In this document: positions 20,075-28,607 of the stretch, piece by piece
How positions within the stretch are numbered: position 1 is the stretch's first letter
Layout of the letters: each line of letters begins with the position of its first letter
Assembly: GCA_014656015.1 (NCBI GenBank)
Contig: BNBP01000002.1
Location: 186,001 to 250,000 of the forward strand
Length of the DNA: 64,000 nt
Source: Streptomyces griseoaurantiacus
GTDB taxonomy: Bacteria; Actinomycetota; Actinomycetes; Streptomycetales; Streptomycetaceae
Direction: 5' to 3'
Notes under the pieces: model-generated
What the model saw: only the letters and a program-made list of their open reading frames with translations
Databases searched by the model: none
Told to the model about the DNA's origin: nothing
Translations under genes and position numbers: made by a program

Positions 20075-20962
20075 TCAGTGCTCGCGGGGGGCGGGCACCA
20101 CGCGCTCGACCTCGGGGTGGGTCGTGAGCAACTGGCGCATGGCCACCTCGGCCCCCGCCCCGTCCCCCTCGGCGAGGGCGTCGACGATCCGGGCGTGGTG
20201 GGTCAGGGACGCCTCGGTCGGACGGTCGCAGCCGGCGATCGGACCGCCGGAGACCTGCAGCGCGGCGGAGACGATGCCGGAGAGGTGTTCGAGCATGCGG
20301 TTCCCGGCGACCTGGATGAGCAGCGTGTGGAACTCTGCGTCGGCGCGCGCGAAGGTCAGCGCGTCCCCCTGCGCCATGGCGTGGCCCATGATCTCGACCA
20401 TGTCCCCGAGCCGCTGCTGGACGTCCTCCCGGCCGTGTCCGGCGGCGAGCCGGGCGGCGAGAGGCTCGATCGTCCAGCGCAGCTCGCTGAGCTCGCGGCG
20501 CTGGTCGTCCCGCTGGGGTCCGAAGGCCCGCCACTCGATGATGTCGGGGTCGAGCAGGTTCCAGTCGCTCACCGGACGCACCCGGGTGCCCACATTCGGC
20601 CGGGCGCTGACCAGGCCCTTGGCCTCCAGGACGCGCAGCGATTCGCGGACGACGGTGCGGGAGACCTCGAAGCGCTGGCCGATCTCCTCGGGAACCAGCG
20701 GCCGGTCCGCGCCCAGATCGCCGGAGACGATCATCTGTCCCAGCTGCTGGACGAGTTGGCCGTGCAACCCGCGGCCCCGGCTGCCGGCCGCACGGCGGCC
20801 CACCCGGCCCAGCTCCGGATCCGGTGTCTCCCAGACGGGGGCGCCCACGCGCTCGACGGCGGGCGACTCGGCGAAGGGGTAGCGGTCGAGTTCGCCCGGT
20901 CCGGCCAGGCCGGAGTCGGCGGAGCGGGCGGCGGTCATCATGGTCTGCGCAAGGGTAGTCAC
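20075..20962 (-). CDS. whiH: GntR/FadR-family sporulation regulator WhiH
   Basis: A 295-residue regulator. Residues about 65-130 are a GntR winged helix (LVPEEIGQRFEVSRTVVRES), and about 150-280 form an FCD ligand-binding domain with ADAEFHTLLIQVAGN supplying typical metal-binding Asp/His positions. Position directly beside hrdB and total length match WhiH of S. coelicolor, required for sporulation septation and known to be sigma-WhiG dependent and autorepressed. The GTG at 20962 has an AAAGGAG ribosome site. A TCCGATAA -10 element at 21056-21063 and an inverted repeat at 21025-21038 lie upstream, consistent with developmental control. The FCD ligand is unknown; carboxylic acids are typical for the family. 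Confidence 0.93.
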   Translation of the reverse strand: MTTLAQTMMTAARSADSGLAGPGELDRYPFAESPAVERVGAPVWETPDPELGRVGRRAAGSRGRGLHGQLVQQLGQMIVSGDLGADRPLVPEEIGQRFEVSRTVVRESLRVLEAKGLVSARPNVGTRVRPVSDWNLLDPDIIEWRAFGPQRDDQRRELSELRWTIEPLAARLAAGHGREDVQQRLGDMVEIMGHAMAQGDALTFARADAEFHTLLIQVAGNRMLEHLSGIVSAALQVSGGPIAGCDRPTEASLTHHARIVDALAEGDGAGAEVAMRQLLTTHPEVERVVPAPREH

Positions 20963-21024
20963 GACTCCTTTGTCGGCGCTGTTCTCAACTGCCTTGAGGG
21001 CTTTGGTGAAAAGCACACGAAAGG

Positions 21025-21038
21025 GTGATCGCTCACTC
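21025..21038. promoter_or_regulatory. Inverted repeat in the whiH leader (possible WhiH or BldD site)
   Basis: GGTGA-TCGC-TCACT forms a 5-bp-arm inverted repeat about 15-25 bp downstream of the predicted transcription start. It could be the autoregulatory WhiH operator. It also resembles the AGTGA-N-TCACC form of BldD boxes. Confidence 0.45.
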
Positions 21039-21055
21039 CGTCGCAATTGACGCCT

Positions 21056-21080
21056 TATCGGAAAGAAATGGGCGCTTTGC
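21056..21080 (-). promoter_or_regulatory. Sigma-WhiG-like promoter of whiH
   Basis: On the minus strand TCCGATAA (21063-21056) matches the flagellar-type -10 GCCGATAA recognised by sigma-WhiG, with CAAAG (21080-21076) as a -35-like element. The spacing of 12-13 bp is slightly short of the usual 15, so the -35 assignment is tentative. The predicted start is about 87 nt before the whiH GTG. Confidence 0.6.
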
Positions 21081-21123
21081 TGGGAGTTGTGGGCATGGCT
21101 GGACGCACGGTTGCGGATCGTCG

Positions 21124-23217
21124 TCACCGCGCTCTCGTGCGCAGGGTGGTGCACACATAGGCGCAGAGCAGTGCCCCCAAGGACAACGTCAGTGCTCCGC
21201 CGACGGGTTGGGCGACCAGCCGGGCAACGGCGGCCAGGTACCGTTCGCCGCCGAAGGGCCACTGCGGCAGGGCCAGCTCGCGGAGCCGCTCGACGATTCC
21301 GGCCGCAGCACGGACGGACGGCCCGCCGAACACGTGTTGCACGAGGGGAACGACCGCCACCGGGACGGCCAGCACCGCGGCGAGTCCGGCCGTCGTCGAG
21401 CGGAACAGGCCGGCGGCGAGGACACCGGCCCAGGCGCATCCCACGACCAGCGCGAACCAGCCCGCCCCGAGCGAGAGCCAGTTCCCGGGAACCCTGGTGA
21501 GCTCCTGTCCGTAGACGAGGTAGAGCACTTCGAGGTCGCAGCCGAGCGAGAGGAAGGCGATCATCAGCGCGGTGGTCCCGGAGACGAGGAGCTTCGCGGT
21601 GAGCAGTCCGAGGCGGCGGGGGACGGTGCCGCGGTCCGCCGCCAGGGCGGGGTGGCGGAACTCGTCGCCGAAGGCGATCGCGCCGAGCAGTCCGGCCCCG
21701 AGCGCGGCGGGAGGCAGTGGGATCTGCCGCGGCCAGGCCGCCAGCAGACGGTGCTGCGGGGTGTGCCCGGCGCGGGCCAGCAGGACGGCGAGGAGGGCCG
21801 AGGTGAGCAGGACGACGCCTGTGGTCAGGTAGCCGGTGCCCACCCCGGCGGCGCGGCGCAGTTCGTAGCGCAGCGGCTGCAGAGGGCTGGGCGCGGGGCG
21901 GACGTGGATGAAAGCGGGCACGACGGCGGCGGAGCGCGCGGCGAGCCCCTGGGGGCGGCGCTCCGGCGCTCCGGCGCTCCGTGCGCGCGCGTCCCGCAGG
22001 CGGGTACCGAGGGCAAGCGGGGCACGCGCACCTGCCCCTCGGCCGCCGGGGCCGGGTACGCCGGGCCCCCGCGTGCCGGAGAGTTGCGTCGGGGGCGGGG
22101 CGGACGGGGTCGGGCCGGGCACCGTCCGGCCGGGCGCCCCCGCGCCGGACACTCCCGTGCCGGGCGTCCTCGTGGTGGGCGCCGGGGCGGTGGGCCTGGC
22201 CTGCGCGGATTCCGTCACCGCCGACCGCGCCTCGGTACGGGGCCGAACCGCGCCGGTCCGTTCCGAGCCGTGCCGTCGCGTGCCGTCGGCCCGGGAGAGC
22301 GCGGGCTCCGGGCGCGCCTCGGGCTCCGGGGCACAACCGGTGTCCCCGACCTCGTCGGCGAGTTGGTGGACGAGGATGCCGTGCCGGAAGGCGGCCTCCC
22401 CCACGTCGGCGCAGGTGCTGCCGTACACCGAGAGCCGGTTGGCCTCCTCCCGCACCACCTCCAGGGAGCGCCGCTCGGTGCGTGCCTCCTTGGTGAGCAG
22501 TGCCGCGAGCCGGGCGGCGTGCGGGCTGCGGACGGCGACGCGCGGACGTAGCCGGGTGCGGGCGAAGTCGGCCGCGGCCAGGTCGGCCAGCACCTTTCCC
22601 TCGTTCATCGCGACGACCCGGTCGGCGTGGTGGGCGGCCTCCTTGGAGTCGCCCGTCGTGAACAGGACGGTGCCGCCCCGTTCGGCGTGGGCGCGGAGCA
22701 CACCGTGCAGCCAGCGGGCCTCACGGGCGGACAGGCCCGCGGCGGGCTCGTCCAGGACGAGGGTGTGAGGGTCGGCGAGCAGGGCGCAGGCGAGGCCGAG
22801 GCGCCGGTCTAGGCCGTGCGAGAGGCTGCCGAGGCGTTCCTCGCGGAGGCTGACCAGGCCGACCCCCTCCAGCAGTTCGTCGGCGCGGCGGACGGGTACG
22901 CCGGTGGCCGCGCACAGCATGCGGAGGTGACCTCGAACGGTGCGCGCGGGGTGCCCGGGGACGTCGCCGAGGAGGGTGCCGACCTCGCGTGCGGGCTGGG
23001 GGATCTCGTGCAGCGGACGGCCCTTGAAGTGCGTGACGCCGAGGCCGGGTTCGAGTTCGAGCATGAGCCTGAGCACGGTGGTCCGGCCCGCTCCCGGCGT
23101 CCCGAGGAGCGCCGTGACGCGGCCGGCGCACGCCTCGAAGGAGACGTCGTCGACCGCGGGCGGAAGGTCCTTGCGGGGGTGGCTGGAGAGCCCGAGCACC
23201 TGGATCACCCGAAGCAA
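21124..23217 (-). CDS. ABC transporter fusion: divergent ATPase domain plus permease
   Basis: A 697-residue fusion. Residues 1-230 are an ABC ATPase, about 300-445 a Pro/Gly/Ala/Thr-rich linker of low complexity, and about 450-697 a hydrophobic domain with roughly six membrane helices. The ATPase motifs are altered: Walker A is GTPGAGRT (39-46) with Arg45 in place of the catalytic Lys, and the signature is LSHG instead of LSGG. Walker B TLVLDEPAAGL is intact. The protein may therefore bind but hydrolyse ATP poorly. The start may be the TTG at 23217 or a GTG at 23208; neither has a strong ribosome site. It lies directly upstream of whiH on the same strand. Substrate and role are unknown. Confidence 0.82.
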   Translation of the reverse strand: MLRVIQVLGLSSHPRKDLPPAVDDVSFEACAGRVTALLGTPGAGRTTVLRLMLELEPGLGVTHFKGRPLHEIPQPAREVGTLLGDVPGHPARTVRGHLRMLCAATGVPVRRADELLEGVGLVSLREERLGSLSHGLDRRLGLACALLADPHTLVLDEPAAGLSAREARWLHGVLRAHAERGGTVLFTTGDSKEAAHHADRVVAMNEGKVLADLAAADFARTRLRPRVAVRSPHAARLAALLTKEARTERRSLEVVREEANRLSVYGSTCADVGEAAFRHGILVHQLADEVGDTGCAPEPEARPEPALSRADGTRRHGSERTGAVRPRTEARSAVTESAQARPTAPAPTTRTPGTGVSGAGAPGRTVPGPTPSAPPPTQLSGTRGPGVPGPGGRGAGARAPLALGTRLRDARARSAGAPERRPQGLAARSAAVVPAFIHVRPAPSPLQPLRYELRRAAGVGTGYLTTGVVLLTSALLAVLLARAGHTPQHRLLAAWPRQIPLPPAALGAGLLGAIAFGDEFRHPALAADRGTVPRRLGLLTAKLLVSGTTALMIAFLSLGCDLEVLYLVYGQELTRVPGNWLSLGAGWFALVVGCAWAGVLAAGLFRSTTAGLAAVLAVPVAVVPLVQHVFGGPSVRAAAGIVERLRELALPQWPFGGERYLAAVARLVAQPVGGALTLSLGALLCAYVCTTLRTRAR

Positions 23218-23307
23218 GATAGCGCTATTTGTCCCTTTTGCCGGGAAGCTCGGGTGGCGTCGCGAGCCGGATCACCCGTGATGCGCGCGCAGTGGCCTGA
23301 CAGGCAG

Positions 23308-24066
23308 TCAGGCCTCGGGACGCAGCATGGGCGGATTGAGCAGGGTGGCACCGCCGGCCCGGAACAGCTGTGCGGGCCTGCCGCCCTGACGGGTCGTCGT
23401 CCCCCCGGTCGGCACGAGGAAGCCGGGGGTGCCGGTGACCTTGCGGTGGAAGTTGCGCGGGTCCAGGGCCACACCCCACACCGCCTCGTAGACGCGGCGC
23501 AGTTCCCCCACGGTGAATTCCGGCGGGCAGAAGGCGGTCGCCAGCGAGGAGTACTCGATCTTGGAGCGGGCGCGTTCGACGCCGTCGGCGAGGATGCGCG
23601 CGTGGTCGAAGGCGAGCGGCGCCGCCTGCTCCTCGTCCTGGCCGTAGCCGCCCTGCCGCAGCAGGTCCTCGACCGGCGCCCAGCGGGCGCTGTGGGCGTC
23701 ACCACCCGGGCGCGGGGCGGGAAGATCGGGGGCGAGCGCGAGGTGGGCGACGCTGACGACCCTCATACGGGGATCCCGCCCCGGATCCCCGTAGGTGGCG
23801 AGCTGTTCCAGGTGGGCTCCGTTGTCCTGAGCGGGCACGGACGGGCCGTGGGCGCGCAGCCCCGTCTCCTCGGCCAGCTCGCGCGCCGCCGCCTGTTCCA
23901 GATCCTCGTCGTCCCGTACGAATCCGCCGGGGAGTGCCCAGCGCCCCTTGAAGGGTGACTCTCCCCTGCGGACCGCCAGTGCGCACAGGGCATGACGGCG
24001 CACGGTCAGCACGACCAGGTCCACGGTGACGGCGAAGGGCGGGAAGGCTGACGGGTCGTAGGGCAT
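23308..24066 (-). CDS. NrtR-like protein: Nudix domain plus winged-helix domain
   Basis: A 252-residue protein. Residues about 10-150 are a Nudix domain whose box is complete and matches Gx5Ex7REUxEExGU (48-70, ending RELAEETGL). Residues about 160-230 form the NrtR-type winged helix, seen at FTVGELRRVYEAVWGVALD and NFHRKV. NrtR proteins sense ADP-ribose or related NAD metabolites and repress NAD-synthesis or sugar genes. Many have a degenerate Nudix box; this one looks catalytically intact. The ATG at 24066 is preferred because a TATGAT -10 element lies 7 bp upstream, suggesting a leaderless transcript, and a TCGTC-N5-GACGA palindrome sits between the -10 and -35. Autoregulation is likely. 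Target genes are not evident here. Confidence 0.85.
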   Translation of the reverse strand: MPYDPSAFPPFAVTVDLVVLTVRRHALCALAVRRGESPFKGRWALPGGFVRDDEDLEQAAARELAEETGLRAHGPSVPAQDNGAHLEQLATYGDPGRDPRMRVVSVAHLALAPDLPAPRPGGDAHSARWAPVEDLLRQGGYGQDEEQAAPLAFDHARILADGVERARSKIEYSSLATAFCPPEFTVGELRRVYEAVWGVALDPRNFHRKVTGTPGFLVPTGGTTTRQGGRPAQLFRAGGATLLNPPMLRPEA

Positions 24067-24072
24067 GCGGTG

Positions 24073-24094
24073 ATCATAGTCGTCTGCCTGACGA
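24073..24094 (-). promoter_or_regulatory. Leaderless promoter with palindromic operator before the NrtR-like gene
   Basis: On the minus strand TATGAT (24078-24073) is a near-ideal -10 hexamer 7 bp from the ATG. The palindrome TCGTC-TGCCT-GACGA (24080-24094) occupies the -35/-10 spacer, where a bound repressor would block polymerase. Confidence 0.6.
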
Positions 24095-24196
24095 TAAACA
24101 GTCCCTTCCGCAGTCGCCGCGAGGCCGTCTCCTGCCGCGCCCGTCCTCCGCCCCCGGATCCGCTCCGGAGCCCGCCGTGACGGGAGTACGGCCGGG

Positions 24197-26479
24197 TCAG
24201 GCACCCAGTTGCAGCCCCTCGGCGGCCTCCTCCACCATGGCGAGGCCAAGGCGGCCGACCCGTACGGAGAAGGGGGCGCCCGCGACCCTCAGTCCCGTGA
24301 GCCCGATCTCGCCCAGGGGGGCGCTGCGCACCGGGCGAAGGGTCACCGTCCCCGCCGGTACGTCCGGCCGGACACCGGCGAGTGTGGTCAGCAGCAGGAG
24401 TCCCGCGGCGGCGGCCGTGGCGGCGGGGCGGCAGGCCGCGGGGTGCGGCAGGGGGGCGCCGCCCTCGGTGCGCTGCTCCCCGGCGTACATCTCCGGCAGC
24501 CGGTGGGCGAACGTCTCGGCGGCGTCCAGCGCACCCCGCAGCAGCGAACTCGCCTCCTTCTCGAAGCCGGCGGCGGCCAGCCCCGCGACGGCGACCGCCG
24601 TCTCGTGGAGGCGCACCGCACCACCGCGGTGACCGAAGGGGCTGTACGCCGAGTCCTTGGTCTCCAGCCCGCGCAGTCCCCAGCCGGAGTCCATGGCGGG
24701 GCCGCCGAGCAGCCGGGCGAGTTGTTCGGTGCGCGCCGGGTCGAGCAGGCCGGGCGCCCATGCCCCGGAGCCGAGCAGTCCGGTGTCGAGGAGGTGGACG
24801 GTGTGGGCCCCGAGGTGGGTCACGAGCCGTCCCTCGGGGGTGCGGGCGGCGGCGGGCCTGCCGCCCGCACGGTCCTCGATCCAGAACTGTTCCCGGAACG
24901 CGGTCCTGAGCGTCTGCGCCCACTGCCGCAGCTCCGTGCCGCCTGGCCGCCCGTAGGCGTTCAGGAGGTCGGCTCCCAGGAGTGCCGCACGGTGGGCGTG
25001 CGCCTGGGTCTCGGCGCGCACCGGCCCTCCGGGCGGCGGGTCGGCCAGGAACACGCCGTCGCCGACGGCGCCGCGCAGCCAGCGCAGACAGCGCTCGGCG
25101 GTGGGCAGCAGCTCCCGCGTCCGCCGGTCGGGCAGGCCCCAGCGCCGGGCTTCGGCGAGGAGCACCGGGAACAGCAGGGTGGCCTCGGTGGCGGTGCAGC
25201 TCGGGGGGAGCCGGGGACCGGCGTCCCGCCGGGGGCCCGGGATCATGCCGGAACGGCGGTCCGGCCCGGTGATCTGGGTGCGGGCGAGCGCCCTCAGGGT
25301 GCCCAGGGCCAGGCCGGTGCCCAGCGGCAGGGTCATCCGCGCGGCTACCAGCGCCTCGGCCGGCGCGGGACCGCACCGCCAGGGCGCCCCGCCGGCGAGG
25401 TACAGGTCCGTGGGATGCCCGGGGTCACGCAGCAGCAGGGCCCGCAGGTCTTCGAGGCAGGTACGCCACAGAGGGGCGACGCGGGGGTCGTCGCCGCTCG
25501 CCCGGGCGGGGGCGAACGGGTTGGTCGCGGCCCTTCCCGAGGTGGTGGCCGGGCCGGTGCCGTGGGGGCGGATGCGCAGTTCGACCGTCCAGGTGCCGCC
25601 CGGTGGCAGCTCCACCTCCCAGCGCAGCAGCCCCGCGGAGGCGAGGGCGTCGGACGGCGGCGGGTCGGCCGTCACGGCACACGCGGTTCCCCTCGGGGTG
25701 CTCCAGCGCAGACCGGAGGCGTGGACGTCGGCCGGGATCTCCGGGGTTCCCGCGCCGGTGGCCACCGTGGCCAGTTCCGCGAGGTCGGTGCCGAGGGCGA
25801 CCTCGACCGGCAGCCGCAGGGGACGCGCGGAGAAGCCGCGCAGGGTGATCCGTTCCGTGCCGTCCGCGTGGCGAACGCGCTCGACCAGGAGGTCGGGGTC
25901 GGGTCCGGTGCCGGGGGAAGCACGGACGGTGCCCACGAACCGGACCCGGTCGGCGGCGACCGGCCGTGCCTGCACCGCGAGCGGTTCGCGGCCCGCCACC
26001 CGCACCCGGCACCGGGAGAGCAGCCGCCGGCCCCCGCGGTAGAAGCCCTCCATGCCCCGGCCGTTCAGCTGTCCGTCCTCCGTCGAGATGACCAGTCCCG
26101 GCAGGGCCACGCACATCAGGGCGGTGTGCACCGGAGGCGGTTCCAGCGGCCCGGGACCCGGCATCGGCGGCCGGGACCGGAATCCTCGGTTCCCGGCGCG
26201 CGGCGGGAGTTCCCCGGGCCGGACGGGAGGGTCCCCGGGGCGGGAGGGGACGGGCATCGACGGAACCGGCATCGGGCGTGGTGAGGGGGTGAGCGGTGCC
26301 GGTGGCAGTGCCGGTGCCGGTGGCAGTGACGGCGTAGACGGTGCGGGTACGGGCGTACCGGGGGCGCGGGTGCCCGGTACGTGTCCGTCCGGTGGCGGGA
26401 GCGGAGCGGGGTCGACCGGTGCGCACCGGTCGAGGTCGGTGGGCGCGGTGTCGGGGACGGGCGGGGTCGGCTGGGACAT
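24197..26479 (-). CDS. Glycogen-debranching-enzyme-like protein with proline-rich N-terminus
   Basis: A 760-residue protein. The first 110 residues are Pro/Gly-rich and of low complexity. Residues about 120-330 form the debranching-enzyme N-terminal domain (NGRGMEGFYRGGRRLLSRC), and the rest is an alpha/alpha toroid of the amylo-1,6-glucosidase type (DSGWGLRGLETKDSAYSPFG, ending with repeated alanine-rich helices). Related proteins act on alpha-1,6 or other glycosidic branches, but many actinobacterial members are uncharacterised and I could not confirm both catalytic acids. The ATG at 26479 begins MSQPTPPVPD. The N-terminal stretch is encoded by GGTGCCGGTGGC-type microrepeats (26290-26340) and an internal start could be the real one. 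No other glycogen genes are nearby. Confidence 0.78.
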   Translation of the reverse strand: MSQPTPPVPDTAPTDLDRCAPVDPAPLPPPDGHVPGTRAPGTPVPAPSTPSLPPAPALPPAPLTPSPRPMPVPSMPVPSRPGDPPVRPGELPPRAGNRGFRSRPPMPGPGPLEPPPVHTALMCVALPGLVISTEDGQLNGRGMEGFYRGGRRLLSRCRVRVAGREPLAVQARPVAADRVRFVGTVRASPGTGPDPDLLVERVRHADGTERITLRGFSARPLRLPVEVALGTDLAELATVATGAGTPEIPADVHASGLRWSTPRGTACAVTADPPPSDALASAGLLRWEVELPPGGTWTVELRIRPHGTGPATTSGRAATNPFAPARASGDDPRVAPLWRTCLEDLRALLLRDPGHPTDLYLAGGAPWRCGPAPAEALVAARMTLPLGTGLALGTLRALARTQITGPDRRSGMIPGPRRDAGPRLPPSCTATEATLLFPVLLAEARRWGLPDRRTRELLPTAERCLRWLRGAVGDGVFLADPPPGGPVRAETQAHAHRAALLGADLLNAYGRPGGTELRQWAQTLRTAFREQFWIEDRAGGRPAAARTPEGRLVTHLGAHTVHLLDTGLLGSGAWAPGLLDPARTEQLARLLGGPAMDSGWGLRGLETKDSAYSPFGHRGGAVRLHETAVAVAGLAAAGFEKEASSLLRGALDAAETFAHRLPEMYAGEQRTEGGAPLPHPAACRPAATAAAAGLLLLTTLAGVRPDVPAGTVTLRPVRSAPLGEIGLTGLRVAGAPFSVRVGRLGLAMVEEAAEGLQLGA

Positions 26480-26673
26480 GGGGCGGCTTCCTCTGCCCCG
26501 GGCGCGCGCCCGGGGGTGTCCGGCAGCGGGTAAGTGCTCCGGAATGTCGGGGGCGGTGTGTCGGCGCGACCCGGCAGCGGGTTCCGCCACCCAGGTGAAC
26601 GGAGCCGACCTGCCCGGAGTCACGCTCCTGTTCCCGTAATGCGGTGGTGCAAAGGCGCGAAGGCGGACGTGGC

Positions 26674-28377
26674 TCATTCCCCGGCCCCCTGGTCCTTAGG
26701 CACCGCACTCCCCCGTTCCCGCGAGCGGTCCGTGCGGGTGCCGCGGCCCGGCGCGGCGGTGGGCTTGAGTCCGAGGTGTCCCTCGGTGGGCGTGGCCGGG
26801 CCCGTGGGGCGCCGGCGTCGTTGGGTCCCCGGCCTCGGCGTGCGGCGGTCCGGACCTCCGCCGGTGGCCGCCCCCCGTGTCGACCGGTGCCGTCGTCGTG
26901 CGGCGCGCTCCACTCCCGGAGCGGCGACGGAGACGACGGGGGCGGGCACGACGGGGGCGGGCACCTCGGGTTCCGCCGACATGCCTCCTGTCTGAGCAGG
27001 CATGTCCTTGGTCTCCGCAGGCATGCCGTTGTCCGTGGCGACCGTACCGCCGCTTGTCACCGCACGGATCGGTACGTCCGTTCGGATCGGTGCGTCCGTT
27101 CGGATCGCCTCGTCCGCACGATCCGTCCCGCCTGCCCCTCCTGTCCCGTCCGTCGGGTGGGGAGCGGTGGCGTCCGGTCCGGCGTTCTCCCGGCGGTCGC
27201 GGTCGCCACGCAGGCAGTTGCGGATGGTCTCGGGGTCGAGCCCTTCGTTGCAGGCCTGGTGGAGAAGGCGGGCGAAGAGGTAGTCGGGGTCCGCGCCCAT
27301 GGCCATGGCCAGTGCCTCGCGGGCCTCCAGTTCGTCGCCGGAGGACCAGGCGACCCAGCCGGCCAGGGTCAGCGGCGCCGCGGCGTGTTCCCGGTAGGGG
27401 CCGACGCAGCGGCGGGCGAGGGCGCGCCACAACCGCAGGGCGGGGGCCGCTTCGTCGCCCTCCATCCACGCGGCCGCGCGGTCCCGGGTGGTGCGGTCCT
27501 GCAGTCCGAGGATGACGGCGGCCGCTTCCTCGTGCCCGATCAGCTCGTCGTCACGGCAGTCGGCCGAGAGGGTGCCGGTACTCGTGCCCTTGCCGGGTTC
27601 GGCCTCGGCCACGGCCGTGGTGAACCGGCCGATGAGTTTCCGGGCCATGTCCAGGGTCTCCGCCTCGACCTCGTCGCGGGAGACTCCGTCGAGGATGCGG
27701 GGCACGAGCTTCGCGCCGGCCGCGTCGAGGGCCGTCTCCTGTTCCAGCGCCGCCGCGGTCTCCCAGGGCTCCAGCCTCGCCCTGAGGTCCCGCAGACTTC
27801 CCCTGACCTGGATGCCGGCGTAGGTGGCCGCCGCGGCCAGCACCGAAGTGCCCGGCAACCCCATCGGGTTGCCCTCGACCGGGCAGCACCCCGGGCTCGG
27901 GCAGCAGTAGGACCAGAAGCGGCCGTCGGCGATGCAGAGCGCCTCCACCACGGCGACGTCGAGACTGCCGCATGTCGTGCGCAGCAACTGGGCGAGCGGC
28001 CGCAGGCGTTCCATGACGTCCCGTCCCGTTTCCCCGGGTCCGGGGTCCTGGACGAGGTAGGCGACCATGCTCTCCGGCCGTGCTCCTCTGCGCTCGCTGC
28101 CCCACACCAGGCCGTGCGCGAGTTGGCGGGCCGCGGCGGCCCAGTCCTCGCACTGGGCGGGGATACCGAGGCGGGCCCGGCCGCCGAACCTCCCGCCCTG
28201 CTCCCGGTCGTGCAGGGCGACCAGCACGATGCTGTCGTCCGGCCGGTACCCCAGCAAGTAGGGCAGGGCGTCGGCCAGTTCCGCGGGGGTGCGCAGGGTG
28301 ACCTGGCTTCCCGCACGGGAGGCGCCGGTGATGCCGTGGCCCACGTACGTCGTGGGGTCTTCCTCGTGATGCGTCAT
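26674..28377 (-). CDS. DUF4192 domain-containing protein
   Basis: A 567-residue cytoplasmic protein. The DUF4192 domain occupies about residues 20-390, with the opening VTLRTPAELADALPYLLGYRP and VLVALHDREQ typical of the family, and a cysteine-rich SYCCPSPGCCPVEG segment. The C-terminal 170 residues are low complexity, with Thr/Asp/Pro and then Arg-rich stretches. Function is unknown; the family is restricted to actinobacteria. The ATG at 28377 (MTHHEEDP) is preferred over the upstream frame, which runs through the intergenic inverted repeat. Two perfect DnaA boxes in inverted orientation lie 41-82 bp before the start, so DnaA could control this gene or the site could serve replication. Confidence 0.8.
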   Translation of the reverse strand: MTHHEEDPTTYVGHGITGASRAGSQVTLRTPAELADALPYLLGYRPDDSIVLVALHDREQGGRFGGRARLGIPAQCEDWAAAARQLAHGLVWGSERRGARPESMVAYLVQDPGPGETGRDVMERLRPLAQLLRTTCGSLDVAVVEALCIADGRFWSYCCPSPGCCPVEGNPMGLPGTSVLAAAATYAGIQVRGSLRDLRARLEPWETAAALEQETALDAAGAKLVPRILDGVSRDEVEAETLDMARKLIGRFTTAVAEAEPGKGTSTGTLSADCRDDELIGHEEAAAVILGLQDRTTRDRAAAWMEGDEAAPALRLWRALARRCVGPYREHAAAPLTLAGWVAWSSGDELEAREALAMAMGADPDYLFARLLHQACNEGLDPETIRNCLRGDRDRRENAGPDATAPHPTDGTGGAGGTDRADEAIRTDAPIRTDVPIRAVTSGGTVATDNGMPAETKDMPAQTGGMSAEPEVPAPVVPAPVVSVAAPGVERAARRRHRSTRGAATGGGPDRRTPRPGTQRRRRPTGPATPTEGHLGLKPTAAPGRGTRTDRSRERGSAVPKDQGAGE

Positions 28378-28415
28378 GCCGTGACCTTCTCGCGGACCGC
28401 GACATTCCGCTTGAC

Positions 28416-28461
28416 CCTGTGGACAACTCCGATCATGACCACGCCAGGAGTTGTCCACAGG
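28416..28461. promoter_or_regulatory. Inverted pair of perfect DnaA boxes
   Basis: A perfect 15 bp inverted repeat, CCTGTGGACAACTCC and GGAGTTGTCCACAGG, separated by 16 bp. Each arm contains TTGTCCACA, the preferred Streptomyces DnaA box (28418-28426 on minus, 28451-28459 on plus). The centres are 33 bp apart, about three helical turns. It lies between the cyclase and DUF4192 genes. Confidence 0.8.
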
Positions 28462-28607
28462 AAGCCCGGTCGGCTCCCCCGATGTCCGCACCATCGGGTT
28501 CCATGAACCTCATGAGCGACAAGCGACAGGCGACGAACGGTCCGGCCACGTGTACCCCGGTCCGGCCGTCCCGCCGGGGTCCCGTTACCGCAGGCGTCCG
28601 TACGGCC

